Shown: in pieces, positions 36,889 through 49,270 of the stretch
Layout of the letters: each line of letters starts with the position of its first letter
Position numbering within the stretch: the stretch's first letter is position 1
From: Chamaecyparis obtusa
Lineage: Eukaryota; Streptophyta; Pinopsida; Cupressales; Cupressaceae
DNA: 64,000 nucleotides
Assembly (NCBI GenBank): GCA_027943335.1
Contig: BSBK01007729.1
Location: forward strand, 186,001 to 250,000
Direction: 5' to 3'
Notes under the pieces: generated by a model
What the model was told of the DNA's origin: nothing
Seen by the model: only the letters and a program-made list of their open reading frames with translations
The model's database searches: none
Translations under genes and position numbers: made by a program

Positions 36889-38880
36889 TTAGTGACTGGT
36901 AGATAGGGGATGAACCCCAAGTCTAGTCCTCAAGTATTCAAAAGTGTCATTCGGTAGAGGCTTGGTAAAAATGTCAACAAGTTTCTCTTCTGATCTAACA
37001 TATTCCAATTTTACTTTCTTCTCCTATACTTGTTCTCTTAAGTAGTGATACTTAATAGAAATATGCTTGGTCTTTGACTGCATTACAAGATTCTTAGAAA
37101 TATTTATTGCACTAGTGTTGTCACAATATATAATCACTGGATCAGTGATTACCTCATTCATCCATTATAACACTTCCTTGATGTATGAAATGTTTGAACA
37201 ATTTGTAGTAGTAGCAACATATTCTACTTTAGTAGTAGATTGAGAAATACATGGTTGTTTCTTACTTGTCCAAGTAATAAGTTTTCACCTAAGAAAAATG
37301 CTTCTCTGGTTGTACTCTTTCTATCATCTATATTTCCAGCCCAATCTATGTCAGTGTAGACTCTTAGTTCAAAATTCCCTTCCTTAGGATACCATAAACC
37401 ATATTCCTCTATTTTCTTTAGGTATCTTAAGATTATTTTTACTGCAATCATATGTGAATTCTTTGGATTGGCAGAAAATTTGGCAACAATCCCCACTGCA
37501 TGTGCAATGTCTGGCCTAGTGTGTACTACATACATTAGTTTACCAGTCATAGATTGGCACAATGTCTAGTTTACCTCTATAGATTCATCATCTTTAGTCA
37601 ATTTGTAGCCTGTGACCATCAGTGTTCCAACTGGTTTAGCATCTTCCATGCCAAATGTTCTCAATACTTCCTTTATATACTTTTATTGTTTGATGAATAT
37701 CCCATCATTCTGTTGAATATCCTACAAGCCTAGAAAGAACTTAATCTCTCCAAACATAAACATTTCAAATTCTTTTCTCATCTAATTAGAAAATGATTTA
37801 CAGATATGATCTTTTCCTCCAAATATTATATCATCCACAAATGTTTTAGCAATCAAAACAATGTCATCAGACTCTCCTTTCATATAGAAATTGTTGTTTT
37901 CACTAGTTCTAAGAAAACCAAAACTCAAAAGATAAGTATGCAACATTTCATACCAAGCTCTAGGTGCTTTCTTTAGACCATATAAAGCTTTGTACCATTT
38001 AAACATCTTAAATGCCTCATATTTCTCTTTTAAAAACATTACAGTCATCAATCTAGTGTAATCATCAACAAACATAATGAAATATCTATTTCCATAGTAG
38101 CTCTAAGTTCTCATGGGACCACATAGGTTGATGTGAACTAACTCGAAGATTCTCTTTGTTGAATAGTCTTTACCCTTAAAACTAGATTTTGTCATTTTTC
38201 GTTTTTGACATTCATGACACATAACACAATTAGGCTTTTCTAGGCTAGGAAGAGCTCTAACCTTTTTCTTTCTACTGATCTTAATCGTGTTATCAAATTA
38301 TACATGACATAAAATTTTATGCCATAACCATGCATCCTAATTTTTTATCATTAAATATGAAGACTCAACATTGTCAAGATAAAACAAGTTACTTTTGGAT
38401 TGTGCTCCTGTTCCAACAAGTTTTCCTTCTACCCACTAAGCATTATCACATTTGATTTTATCATTTATTAGTAAAGATCCTTTTCCTCTAACCATACATG
38501 GTGTATCATTACCCATTTTTATTGATCCTCCATTATATTTTTCAAGAGGATCAAAATTTTCTTCATCACCAGTCATGTGATGTGTAAAGCCACTATCAAT
38601 AATCCATGTATCATTTTGACTTACTTTAGAAATGAGTGTTGTATCTACATACCTTTCTTCTTCCTTAGAATCATCCTTCATTGCAACAAATACTACTTCA
38701 ACATCATCCTTAGTGTCAGTATCAGTATCATTTTCCTCAGCAATGTAACATACCTTTTTTCCCTTATCATTGTTGTCTTCGTTATCCCTGTTGTAGTGTT
38801 GGTACCTTCTATTGTTTCTCCTCCCATAGCTTCCTTCACCAGATAAGTCTTTGTTTCTATCATCTTCTTTCCTATTTGGG
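36889..38880 (-). pseudogene. X copia pol with an integrase-to-RT deletion
   Basis: Reading leftwards: end of gag zinc knuckle (CPNRKEDDRNKD from 38,880); copia protease WIIDSGFTHHMTGDE (near 38,600); GAG-pre-integrase and integrase start (CHECQKRKMTKSSFKG, then FVDDYTRL at 38,072). At about 37,997 the integrase frame (YEAFKMFK) passes directly into reverse transcriptase (YKALYGLKKAPRAWYE), so most of integrase and the first part of RT are missing. RT continues (VDDIIFGG), then copia RNase H (TRPDIAHAVGIVAKF, DIDWAGNIDDRKST, CDNTSAINISKNLV, KHISIKYHYLRE), with a stop at 36,889. Several further stops. The element could not integrate on its own. Confidence 0.88.
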
Positions 38881-38884
38881 CATC

Positions 38885-39924
38885 TGTTAGAAATAGGGAA
38901 TACTGAGAGGGGGGGTGAATCAGTATTTTATAAATTTTAACTTTTTCCCAATTATGGATATAATAGATTAACTTGATACTTGGATAATGGAGTAAACTAA
39001 AGAACATGCATAATAGTAAAGAAAATGAACTCATAACACATTATTTGTTCTTGAGGAAACCCTGGCCAAGGGAAAACCCCAGTGGGGATGATAATAAAAA
39101 AGATCCACTAATCAAAAATATCATGTTAAGGATGTTGACCCTATTAGGAGCTTGTTACATATATATAGTGTCTCAATTTTGATTAAGGGACTCTAGGCCT
39201 TGTTAGAAGCCACAACCCTGGTAAGAGTTGGTAGTACAAAATGAAATGATTATACGATGAGCCCATTGCCCAAACATGTAATGTAATCTAATTTCTAATT
39301 ACAAAAGTAGGGCAAGGTACATAAGCTTATATTGCTTTGCTTTACTTTCACAACTTTGCATCAATATCTTTCTCATACATATGTTATCTATATACTTCAC
39401 ATTACATATCTCTTACATTTATACAAGTTATTAGGAATAATAACTCTTATAGTCAACTTTACTAAAACATAAAGCACTTTAAAAAATAAATATTAACATG
39501 CGCTACCCAAGGGTTAACGTCTAGGATTTTTTCCCTTTATATTATTAAGACATTATTTTGATAAACAAAATAATCCCGTAACTATTTACCAATTATGTCT
39601 TCTTCTCTGTCCTGTCGGCTTTAACATTTTCTCTGGCAATACTGCAATTAGTTCTTCTGTACATGCCATAGAGACTTGTGCTCTTAGGTGAGTCTTCAAT
39701 AGACATCATAGTATCCATGTTCAAGTGTGCAAGCATTGAACTTACTTCTATCGATGTCGTCAATCAAAACTGTCTCCGGTTACACTAGGAAAATGTTGCT
39801 TACTCTTAGACAATTTTTCTCTACACTCTATCATACTTTCTCTCTGTCATATGTGGTCTTCACATAGATCATATGTTTCCATAATGACAACATCTATATA
39901 TCTAACTTAGCCAAATTTCCAACA
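38885..39924 (-). repeat. Z 3' LTR
   Basis: The 1,040 bp sequence has element-orientation termini TGTTGGAAATTTGG and TTTCTAACA. It is preceded by a polypurine tract (39,925-39,938, AAGGGGGAGATT) and inserted in the X gag zinc-knuckle region. No partner LTR is seen at the right end of Z, so Z is 5'-truncated or the partner was lost. Its first bases resemble X and W LTR ends in style (gagagggggtgaatcag near the terminus). Confidence 0.75.
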
Positions 39925-40275
<351 letters not shown>

Positions 40276-41177
40276 TTACCTTGATTCAAAATTGCAGAGA
40301 CAGTAGGCTTGCAACACAACTGCAAAGTTGACTGTAATGCTCTCTATTTCTTTCTCCCATGCCTTCTTAATTGTGTCTGCAACACTAAGTAGTGCACATA
40401 AACCATAAGATGTGATCTCACATGCATGAAGTTTTGCAAAGTTGAATTTATCATAAGATGTCTTGGATGAAAGACATTCTTCCAACTATCCTTCAACTAT
40501 GTTTATCTTGATTGAAATGGGCTCTCTTAGAAGAGAGAATCTTCTCAATTTCCTATCTTTTTCATCATTAAGAATCCTTATTTCATCATTAATTTTGCTG
40601 ATTCTTTTCTCAATATCTAGTATCTTTACATTAGGGTTGGCTAATAGATTTATCTCTAACTATATTTCTGCCTCTTTTACTCTTATCTTCTCAGTCAGCT
40701 CTGATACATGGTTGTCTTTATTTATACATTGTACATACAAAGATTTTCCTCTATCCAAATTCCTTCTCAAGTCCTTTATACATACATCCAAATTATTGAT
40801 ATCATTTATGATATTTTAACTTATATCAAGAAACATTTTGGCCTCATAGGCTGCCTGAGCCTTCACTATAGCTATATCTGACAAGTTAGTGAATTCATTA
40901 TCAAATGCCTTCATAACTTCTCTAGCTTTTACCTATGGATCTGCCTTTGTTACTTGACTAGTCACAACACTTTGTAACTTATCTGTCACTTGCAGCAATG
41001 GTCCTTCAAGGCTTTTCACCTTCTTATTCTTACCAATTATCTTTTTCAAGGATGAGATCAACTCCATTTGATCATCATCATCAACTTATTTCCCAAAGTT
41101 AGTAAAGATAGATTCAAACTGTGGTTTCTTTGCTACAATCTCAGGGGTAGGATTGATTCCCACTTTGCTTGGTGTTT
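40276..41177 (-). pseudogene. Z extra ORF, C-terminal part (coiled-coil-like)
   Basis: The frame reads leftwards from the G1c border to a stop at 40,276. It is rich in Lys, Glu, Leu and Ile with heptad-like spacing (ELISSLKKIIGKNKKVKSLE near 41,060; ISKINDEIRILNDEKDRKLR near 40,590) and ends ...AYCLCNFESR. No pol motif is present. It continues the frame at 47,525-49,270 across the G1c insertion. Its position between pol and the 3' LTR is where some copia lineages (SIRE/Maximus) keep an extra, sometimes envelope-like, ORF. Function unknown. Confidence 0.6.
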
Positions 41178-41182
41178 CTTTC

Positions 41183-42028
41183 TGATGCAGGAGCATCCTG
41201 GGTGTAAGAGCAATCTTGCATCACCCAAAAAAATATTTTTATTTTTATATTCAATAAGGGCTATCTTGTGCAGAGCTGCTATTTATGGAAAGTTACTATT
41301 TTTGGTAATTTTCATATGTGCTCAGAATGATCTGATTTCTTTCTTGGAGGTTCATTTTGGTCATATAAGTCTGCCAGTAAAGTTCCATTGCTAGATCAAG
41401 TGTATATTGGAAGATATTGAAGATTTTCAGTATTGGCAGCAGGGTACAAAAACTTTGAACTCAGTTTTGAAGGCTTTAGAGGCCCCGAATGAGGTCAAAA
41501 ATTTGGGTGATAGGTGCTTGCGTGGGTGAAGCTTGTAGAGCACTTCGTGGAATTTCTGAAATGGGGTTATAATAGTTGATCATGTCAACTGGTGATGACT
41601 TATGGTCTTCAGAAGTTGGGCCACCTGAAATGGTGGAAAATAATTTTCTTCAAAATTTTTGTTCGGGTTTCAAAGGTTATCTTGAGCTGACTATGATGTA
41701 ATAAAATGTAAAATAAAATAATTCTAAGTTTGGTCGGCCTTATTGGCTAAAATTCAAGAACCTTCCTAGGTGGTGGAAAATTGCCTATATAAGGAGGGCT
41801 ATATTATTGTCTTAGGTAGTTCAGAATAGTTCTTGGTAATAATTCGAGGCTTTGTCCTATAGAATATTGTAAGGGAATGCCCATGTGGCTTTGCATATTG
41901 TAATTATGAAAGTTTGTAATTCCACATTTGTGGAGATAATAAGAAGCCAATTTTCTATTCTTGCATATTGTTGTTGTTTCTCTGTTTCTATTATGTGTTT
42001 GTGGTATTAAGGGGAGCACTCTTCATTA
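41183..42028 (+). repeat. G1c 5' LTR
   Basis: It begins TGATGCAGGAGCATC and ends CTTCATTA, with a TATA box CTATATAAGG near 41,784. It is colinear with LTR1-LTR3 but with small indels. Confidence 0.93.
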
Positions 42029-42030
42029 AG

Positions 42031-42050
42031 TGGTATCAGAGCCAAGTTCC
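42031..42050 (+). other. G1c primer-binding site
   Basis: TGGTATCAGAGCCAAGTTCC starts two bases after the 5' LTR and matches the initiator tRNA-Met complement. This site is deleted in both G1a and G1b. Confidence 0.9.
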
Positions 42051-42098
42051 TGAGTGTGTAAATAGGTCACCGACTGTGAGGTAGTTTTCACAAGGACC

Positions 42099-45000
42099 AT
42101 GGTTAGGGTTTCAATGCACATCGCAAAAATGCCTCCATGAAGAAAACGTGGTGGAAGAGCTGGTGCTGTGACACCTGAGGTTAGAGAGCTGCAGAGATAA
42201 ATACGAGCATTGCAAGAAGAGATTCACAGAGGAATGAATCTTAATGTCAGAGATGAAAGCGAGGATGAAGCCAAAGAAGAATATCAAGAAGGAGAAGTTG
42301 AAATTGTGAACCAGGAGGAAGAAAGACTTTTTTGAGCCATTTCCAAAATTGGGAAAAGACCTAAGATTGAAGTTCCTACATTTTCTGGAAATCTTAACCC
42401 AGAAGAATTGATCGACTGGATCAATGAATGTGAGGAATATTTTGAGTATGAAGATGTTGAGGATCCTGATAGGGTCAAATTTGTGAAGGCCAGACTGAAA
42501 GGTCATGCAAAGATCTAGTGGCAAGAGATTCAGTTGGAGTGAAATAGAAGAGGAAAAGATAAAATCATGAGATGGGATCGGATGGTGGATAAATTGAAGT
42601 GACAGTTCATTCCTGTTGATTATGAGCTTGACCTACTAAAGAAAATGCAAAGCTTGAAGCAAGTAGGAAGATCTTTTCAGGAGTATATAGAGGAGTTCTA
42701 TCGACTCCTCATCAGAACAGGTCATGCAAAAGCTGATAAGGAGAAAGTTGCCTGATACCTTAATGGGTTAAGGCCAAGCATTCAAGAGGAGCTGAATCTG
42801 GTTCGAATGAATAGTATTGAAGAGGCATACCAGTTTGCCCTAAAAGTAGAGGAAAAGTTAAACAAGAAGTTTGAGAGCAGACAAAATGGAAGAGGTCACG
42901 GTGGACGATTCGACGGACGATCATATGGTAGCCGAAATGAAGATTCAAAAAAGAAGGATGAGGTCAGTAGCAGTAAGAATCAGAGAGGAAATAATTCCAA
43001 TCATTTCCAAGATCAGAGTAATAGAGATCAAAGAGGAAGAGGAAGAGGACAAGGATCTGGAAGAGGAGGCTTCGATGGAACATGTTTTCATTGTGGAGAA
43101 GAAGGTCATAGAGCATTTGAATGTCCTCAACACCAAGGAAGGATAGATAGGAGAAATGAAGGCCAGGCCAAAGTTGCACATGTAGATAAAGATGCCAGAT
43201 CATCACATTCTAAAGATGCTGAAAGAGGAAAAATGTTGATTAACAAAAGAGTCCTGCTGAGTGGTGAGAATGAACCTGAACAAAGGAGGAGCCTGTTTCG
43301 CACCAGGTGCAAGTGTGAGGGTAACTGTTGTGATGTGATTATTGATAGTGGAAGCACTAACAATTTGGTGTCATAAGAGATGGTGACAAAGCTGAAGCTC
43401 AAGAGACAGAAGCACCCACATCCATATCAGATTGCCTGGGTAAAGGATGAGCACAAGGTCATGGTCAATGAACAATGCCTAGTGAAGTTCAAGATTGGCG
43501 GGTACCAAGATGAGGTACTGTGTGATATCATATCTATGGATGTATGTCATATATTGTTGGGTAGACCATGGCAGTTTGATAGATGTGCTATACATGATGG
43601 TCGTGCAAATACCTATTCCCTGACAAAGGATGGAATGCAACATAAGCTAAAGCTATTGAATGACACAGAAGAAGAAGTATGTGGTAGTGCAAGGATAACT
43701 TTTGTTGATGGAAGAAAGTTCCTAGATAGTATGAGGCATGAGCATGTGTGTTTTGCTTTAATTCCAAAAGCTGGTAAGGAGGAAGTAGAAGATGTTCCTA
43801 TAGAAGTTACAGATTTGTTGAATGAGTTTCATGATATTGTATCCGATAATGTGCCTGATGGATTACCACCAATCAGGAAGATTAGTTATCAGATGGACTT
43901 GGTCCCAGGAGTGAGTTTTCCAAATAAGGTAGCACACAGAATGACACCTATAGAAAGTGAGGAGTTGAATAGAAAAGTACATGAGTTGTTACAGAAAGGA
44001 TTGATCTGTGAGAGTCTGAGTCCCTATGATGTACCAGCAGTATTAGCACCAAAGAAGAATGGAGAGTGGAGGATGTGTATAGATTCCAGAGGAATAAAAA
44101 AGATCACAATCAAGTACAGGTTTCCATTGCCACGAATGGATTATATTATGGACTGTTTGAGTGGAGCTGTGTATTTCTCAAAGATAGATCTAAAGAGTGG
44201 ATATCATTAGATTCAGATCAGAGAAGGAGATGAATGGAAGACTACCTTCAAGACAAAGGAAGGACTATATGAGTGGTTAGTCATGCCTTTTGGGCTAACC
44301 AATGCACCGAGCACTTTCATGCGGCTCATGAATGAGGTTTTGAAAGAATTTTTGGGTAAGTTTGTCATTGTTTACCAAGATGATATTTTGATCTTTAGTA
44401 AGACATTGGAAGGAGCATATGATGCATATTCGTATGGTATTTAAGAAGTTGAGAGAAGAGAAATTGTTGATTAATTTGAAGAAGTGTAGTTTTGTGAAGA
44501 AAGAGTTAGTGTATTTGGGCTTTGTAGTTTCTATAGAAGGTCTAAAAATAGACCCAAAGAAGGTACAGGCTATCCTTGAATGGCCTACTCCAAGGAGTGC
44601 TACTGAGGTAAGATCTTTTCATGGTTTGGCTAGCTTTTACAAAAAATTTATCAAAAATTTTAGCAGTATTTGTGGACCCTTGACCGAAACAATGACATGG
44701 GATAGAAAAGAGTTTAAGTGGACTAATGGGCAGAAAAGAGTTTTCAATTGTTGAAACAATAAGTTACAGAACAACCTATTTTTGCACTTCCAGATTTTAA
44801 TAAGGTGTTTCAAGTAGACTTTGATGCTAGTGGTACTGCAATAGGAGCTGTTATGAGCCAAGAAGGTAAACCTGTTGCTTACTTTAGTGAGAAGTTAAAT
44901 GATGCCAAGAGGAAGTGTTCTATTTATGATCAAGAATTTTATGCTATAGTTCAGGCATTGAAGAAGTGGAGACACTATCTACTTCCTAAGGAGTTTGTTT

Positions 45001-46636
45001 TGTATACTGATCATCAATCTTTGCAATATTTGAATAGTCAAGGAAAGTTGAATCAAAGGCATTTGAAATGGGTTGAGTTTTTGCAGAGTTATACATTTGT
45101 TTTGAAACATAGGAGTGGAAAGTCTAACAGGGTTGCAGATGCTCTTCGCAGAAGGCAACTATTGTTGATAGAAATGCAATTTGAAGTGGTTGGGTTCAAG
45201 GAACTCAAGAATTTGTATCTAGAGGATCCTGATTTTGGTGAAGCCTGGACAACTTGTACAAAACCTGTTACTCTAGACAGGATAAAATGGTTGGATTTCA
45301 TCATCCGGGATGATATGCTGTTCAGAGGGAGTTAGTTGTGCATTCCACAAAGTTCTATGAGGGAGAATTTCATCAAAGAGAAGCATAGTGGAGGATTGGC
45401 TGGATATTTTGGTCGTGATAAAACCCTTGTTTTGGTTAGTGAGAATTATTATTGGCCACAGTTGCAGTAAGATGTGAAGAAGTTTGTACAGAGTTGCAGA
45501 GTATGTCAGTTGGAAAAAGGAGTGAAGCAGAATACAAGGTTGTATCAGCCATTACCTAACCAGAGAAGCCTTGGGAGGATATCAGTATGGACTTTGTTCT
45601 TGGTTTACCGAGGACTCAGTAGGGACATGATTCAATTTTTGTGGTGGTTGACAGATTTTTGAATATGGCACATTTCATTCCCTGCAAGAAGACTAATGAT
45701 GTTGTTCATATACCAGAATTGTTTTTCAGAGAAGTGGTGAGACTGCACGGTTTGCCAAAGACCATAGTTTCAGATAGAGACACTAAGTTCGTTGGATATT
45801 TCTGGCGCACATTGTGGAAAAAGTTGAAGATAGATTTGAAGTTCAGTTCATCACATCATCCACAGACTGATGGACAGACAGAGGTGGTGAATAGGAGTTT
45901 GTGAAATTTACTGAGATGTTTGGTTGGAGATAAGCCAATAGGATGGGATTTGATTTTACCACAGGCAAAATTTGCCTACAATAATTATGTCAATAGGAGC
46001 ACATGTAAATCACCATTCAAAATTGTATATGGGAGTAGTCCAAGAAATGCATCTGAATTGAGAAAGATAGATAAAGGAGAAATAAGTAGTGCTGAAGCTG
46101 AGGATTTTGCAGAACACTTGAAGAACATCCATGAGGAAGTGAGGAAGCACATTACCAAAATGAATGTGCAGTATAAGGCTAAGGTAGATGAGAAAAGGAG
46201 GTATAAGGAATTTCAGGTTGGAGATGAAGTCATGGTTCATTTGCAGAAGGAAAGATTTCCAGTTGGTACATATAACAGGTTGAAAATGAAGAAATTTGGA
46301 CCATGTAAGATACTGAAGAAGCATGATTCAGGAAATACATATGAGGTAGAATTGCCTACTGAATTGAATATTTCACCAGTGTTTAACATTTCAGATTTGA
46401 CAGAGTATCATGAAGGAGGTGTTGCAAATGAGATCACAATAGCATAGTGGAGTATTCCAGCAACTAGTTCAGATACTAAGGAGATTGAGGACATACTGGA
46501 TAGTCATGTTGGCAGAAGCACAAGGAATAGAACATATGAAGAGTATTTGGTCAAGTGGAAAGGATGACCTATTGAGGATTCATCATGGTTGTCAAGGGAT
46601 GAGGTTAGCCATCTCGGTTTTCCTCTTCAGGCCTGA
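42099..46636 (+). pseudogene. G1c gag-pol polyprotein (chromovirus)
   Basis: The ATG at 42,099 opens MVRVSMHIAKMPP. Gag capsid follows (IPTFSG-like VPTFSGNLNPEELIDW near 42,380), then a zinc knuckle CFHCGEEGHRAFEC (near 43,083), retropepsin DSG (near 43,340), reverse transcriptase (VYQDDILIF near 44,372, where the usual Leu of YLDD is Gln), RNase H from about 44,810, and integrase with HHCC region and complete Asp, Asp, Glu set ([12 protein letters not shown] near 45,880). A chromodomain (EEYLVKWKG near 46,540) precedes the stop at 46,634. Frameshifts lie near 44,408 (+1), 44,731 (-1) and 45,558 (-1), with scattered stops (such as 43,373). It is the best template here for the ancestral G1 layout. 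Confidence 0.93.
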
Positions 46637-46674
46637 GTCATGACAAGGTCACTTCTCAAATTACCCCAAGTGTC

Positions 46675-47519
46675 TGATGCAGGAGCATCTTGGGTGTAAG
46701 AGCAATCTTGCATCACCCAAAAAATATTTCTATTTTTATATTCAATAAGGGCTATCTTGTGCAGAGCTGCTATTTATGGAAAGTTACTATTTTTGGTAAT
46801 TTTTTTATGTGCTCAGAATGATCTAATTTCTTTCTTGGAGGTTCATTTTGGTCATATAAGTCTGCCAGTAAAGTTTCATTGCCAGATCAAGTGTATATTG
46901 GAAGATATTGAAGATTTTCAGTATTGGCAGCAGGGTACAGAAACTTTGAACTTAGTTTTGAAGGCTTTAGAGGCCCTAGATGAGGTTGAAAATTTGGGTG
47001 ACAGGTGCTTGCATGGTTCAAGCCTATAGAGCACTTTGTGGCATTTCTGAAATAGGGTTATAATAGCCGATCGGGTCAACTGGTGATGACTTATGGTCTT
47101 CAGAAGTTGGGCCACCTGAAATGGTGGAAAATAATTTTCTTCAAAATTTGTGTTCAGGTTTCAAAGGTTATCTTGAGCTGACTATGATGTAATAAAATGT
47201 AAAATAAAATAATTCTAAGTTTGGTCAGCCTTATCGGCTAATATTCAGGAACCTTCCCAGGCGGTGGAAAATTGCCTATATAAGGAGGGCTGTATTATTG
47301 TCTTAGGTAGTTTATAATGGTTCTCGATAATAATTCGAGGCTTTTTCCTACAGAATATTGTAAGGGAATGCCCATGTGGCTTTGCATATTGTAATTATGA
47401 AATTTTGTAATTCCACATTTTTGGAGATAATAAGAAGCCAATTTTCTGTTCTTGCATATTGTTGTTATTTCTCTATTTCTGTTATGTGTTTGTGGTATTA
47501 AGGGGAGCACCCTTCATTA
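46675..47519 (+). repeat. G1c 3' LTR
   Basis: 845 bp, TGATGCAGGAGCATC...CTTCATTA, followed by the CTTTC duplication. The 38 bases between the pol stop and this LTR contain no polypurine tract; the border reads TTACCCCAAGTGTC then TGATG. Confidence 0.93.
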
Positions 47520-47524
47520 CTTTC

Positions 47525-49270
47525 TATCCTTGAATCTCTGTATTTACTTGAATTTCTGATTATTTTTCTTCTTCTTTCCTTGTTTCCTTCCTTCCTTCAA
47601 TTGTTTTTTCGGTTCTCTTCCAAAGATGAATTGTCAACAATGTTCTCCAGGTTACTAAACTAATTATTATCACTATCCAATGTGATATTAGTTCCTTCCA
47701 CAATCATTGATTCATATTCAATGTTAATTGATGGTGGTGGAGAGAAACTCTTCTGCTGCTCAACTTCCATAGCTTGTTCTTCTGCACTAGAGTGCTTACC
47801 AACACTTGTTGTCATTGCCTTTATTATTGCTTGTTCAGTTTCCTTATTGATTTCTTCATAATTTCCTCCCATTATCTAAATAGTTGTCCTTTTTGTCCTT
47901 AGATGAGTACCAAGTTCTTTCATGATTTCTTTAAAGTGACCTTCATCTCTAATGTCACATAGCTTCCTCAAAAATTTCTCTCTAATCTTATTATCTTCTT
48001 CAACTGCTTTCTTTTTCCTATTTACTAGCTTCTCAAATAGTTCATTAGGTATCTTTCCTTGAAATGTATCAAATTTCTTGTATGCTAGGATCATATGTCT
48101 TACAACTACATTCTCCAAGTTTAATCTCTCTGAATAGTTATATAGCTCATAATACTTGTTCATCTTTGAAAAGTTTCCATCACTAATAATTTGAGCATTT
48201 ACCTTGTTAATCTTAGGCTTCCATGTCTTCTTCTTGACTTTAGTAACTTCATCATCTTTAATCTCAGATACTTTCCTTTGCACTAGGGTAACTATTGTTT
48301 TTTGTCTTTTACCTGGTCCATTAGCTATTTCATTTACTCTTTTCCCTGGCGGAGTGGTGGAAGATCATGTAGATTTTCATATTTCATGTTCCTTCTCTAC
48401 TTTCTCCACTTTAACTACATTCTAAAAACTTCCAATCTCATCTACAACTACTAACAAGGGTGGAACAAATAAAACTTCCTTTTGTCTAATGTCTTTTAAT
48501 GTTATTGTTGTATTTTTTGCAATTTTGAATTCCTATTTTTTCATACCTATATCCTTAAGAATTTTCTTTATAGTGTGTTCCACTCTCTTCTTAGATAGCT
48601 TTTCTTCTTGAATAGACTTTGCGGAGTTGAAGTTCTCCTCATAAGTCCCGAATCTATTGCTATTTGCATCCAATTTACATTTCAACAATCTATTTACATA
48701 TTCTTCTGCTTCAACTTTATAAATTTCATATCCAAGAGGGTCTATGAATTTTATTCTAGGTTCAAATGCTTCAATAAAGGTTAAGTTAGTGTCAACCATA
48801 AAGAATACTTCATCTTTATACCTCTCAACTATAGCATCTGGAATTCTTGATCTTTTCTTCATCAAGTTATGAAATGATTTGATCACTAAGGTTACACTCT
48901 CATTAACCTTAGCTATGGGATATCTCATATACACTCTCTTAATTATGCCCATGGTGGTTCTGTTATCATTCTAGTCTTCTCCAATAGAAAATGGAAATCT
49001 TCTTAAGAAATGAAAAAATATGTATGTAATCAATGACGAGAATCTAAACTAAGAGTGTTTAGTCTTCCTAATCTTTTCTAAGTTCTCAAATAACTGAATT
49101 CTCAAAATTTCACACATATCCACTTGCACTTTATCAACACACATCAAATAGGCTACATGAATCATTCCAGCTACCATGTCATCTTCTCTAGAGTTAGTAG
49201 AAAACTTAGATGCTAAGATCTTGCATAAATATCTAACATAATCTTGTTGAATTTTGTAGTTAAAATCACG
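47525..49270 (-). pseudogene. Z extra ORF, N-terminal part
   Basis: Reading leftwards from about 49,265: YKIQQDYVRYLCKILASKFS, DDMVAGMIHVAYLMCVDKVQ, then open pieces at 48,952-48,533 (MGIIKRVYMRYPIAKVNESV), 48,283-47,876 (strongly basic, KKKTWKPKINKVNAQI) and 47,872-47,660 (acidic, Ser/Pro-rich). Together with 41,177-40,276 this is one protein-like reading of roughly 850 codons with a few stops. The N-terminal part vaguely recalls the domain of unknown function called putative plant transposon protein, but I am not sure. It has no RT, integrase or protease motif. Confidence 0.6.

Larger units (their letters stand above)
41183..47519 (+). mobile_element. G1c: near-complete gypsy chromovirus
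   Basis: Two LTRs (846 and 845 bp) flank a PBS and full-length gag-pol. The target duplication CTTTC is present on both sides (41,178-41,182 and 47,520-47,524). It belongs to the same family as G1a/G1b but retains the PBS and 5' gag. It is inserted in the extra ORF of Z and is the innermost level of the nest. Three frameshifts and several stops disable it. Confidence 0.95.

Noticed and set aside
42029..42440. Segment missing from G1a/G1b as a spliced intron
   Set aside because: The deletion edges in G1a/G1b carry extra filler bases, and the missing part includes the PBS and gag start, so retroposition of a spliced RNA does not explain it.
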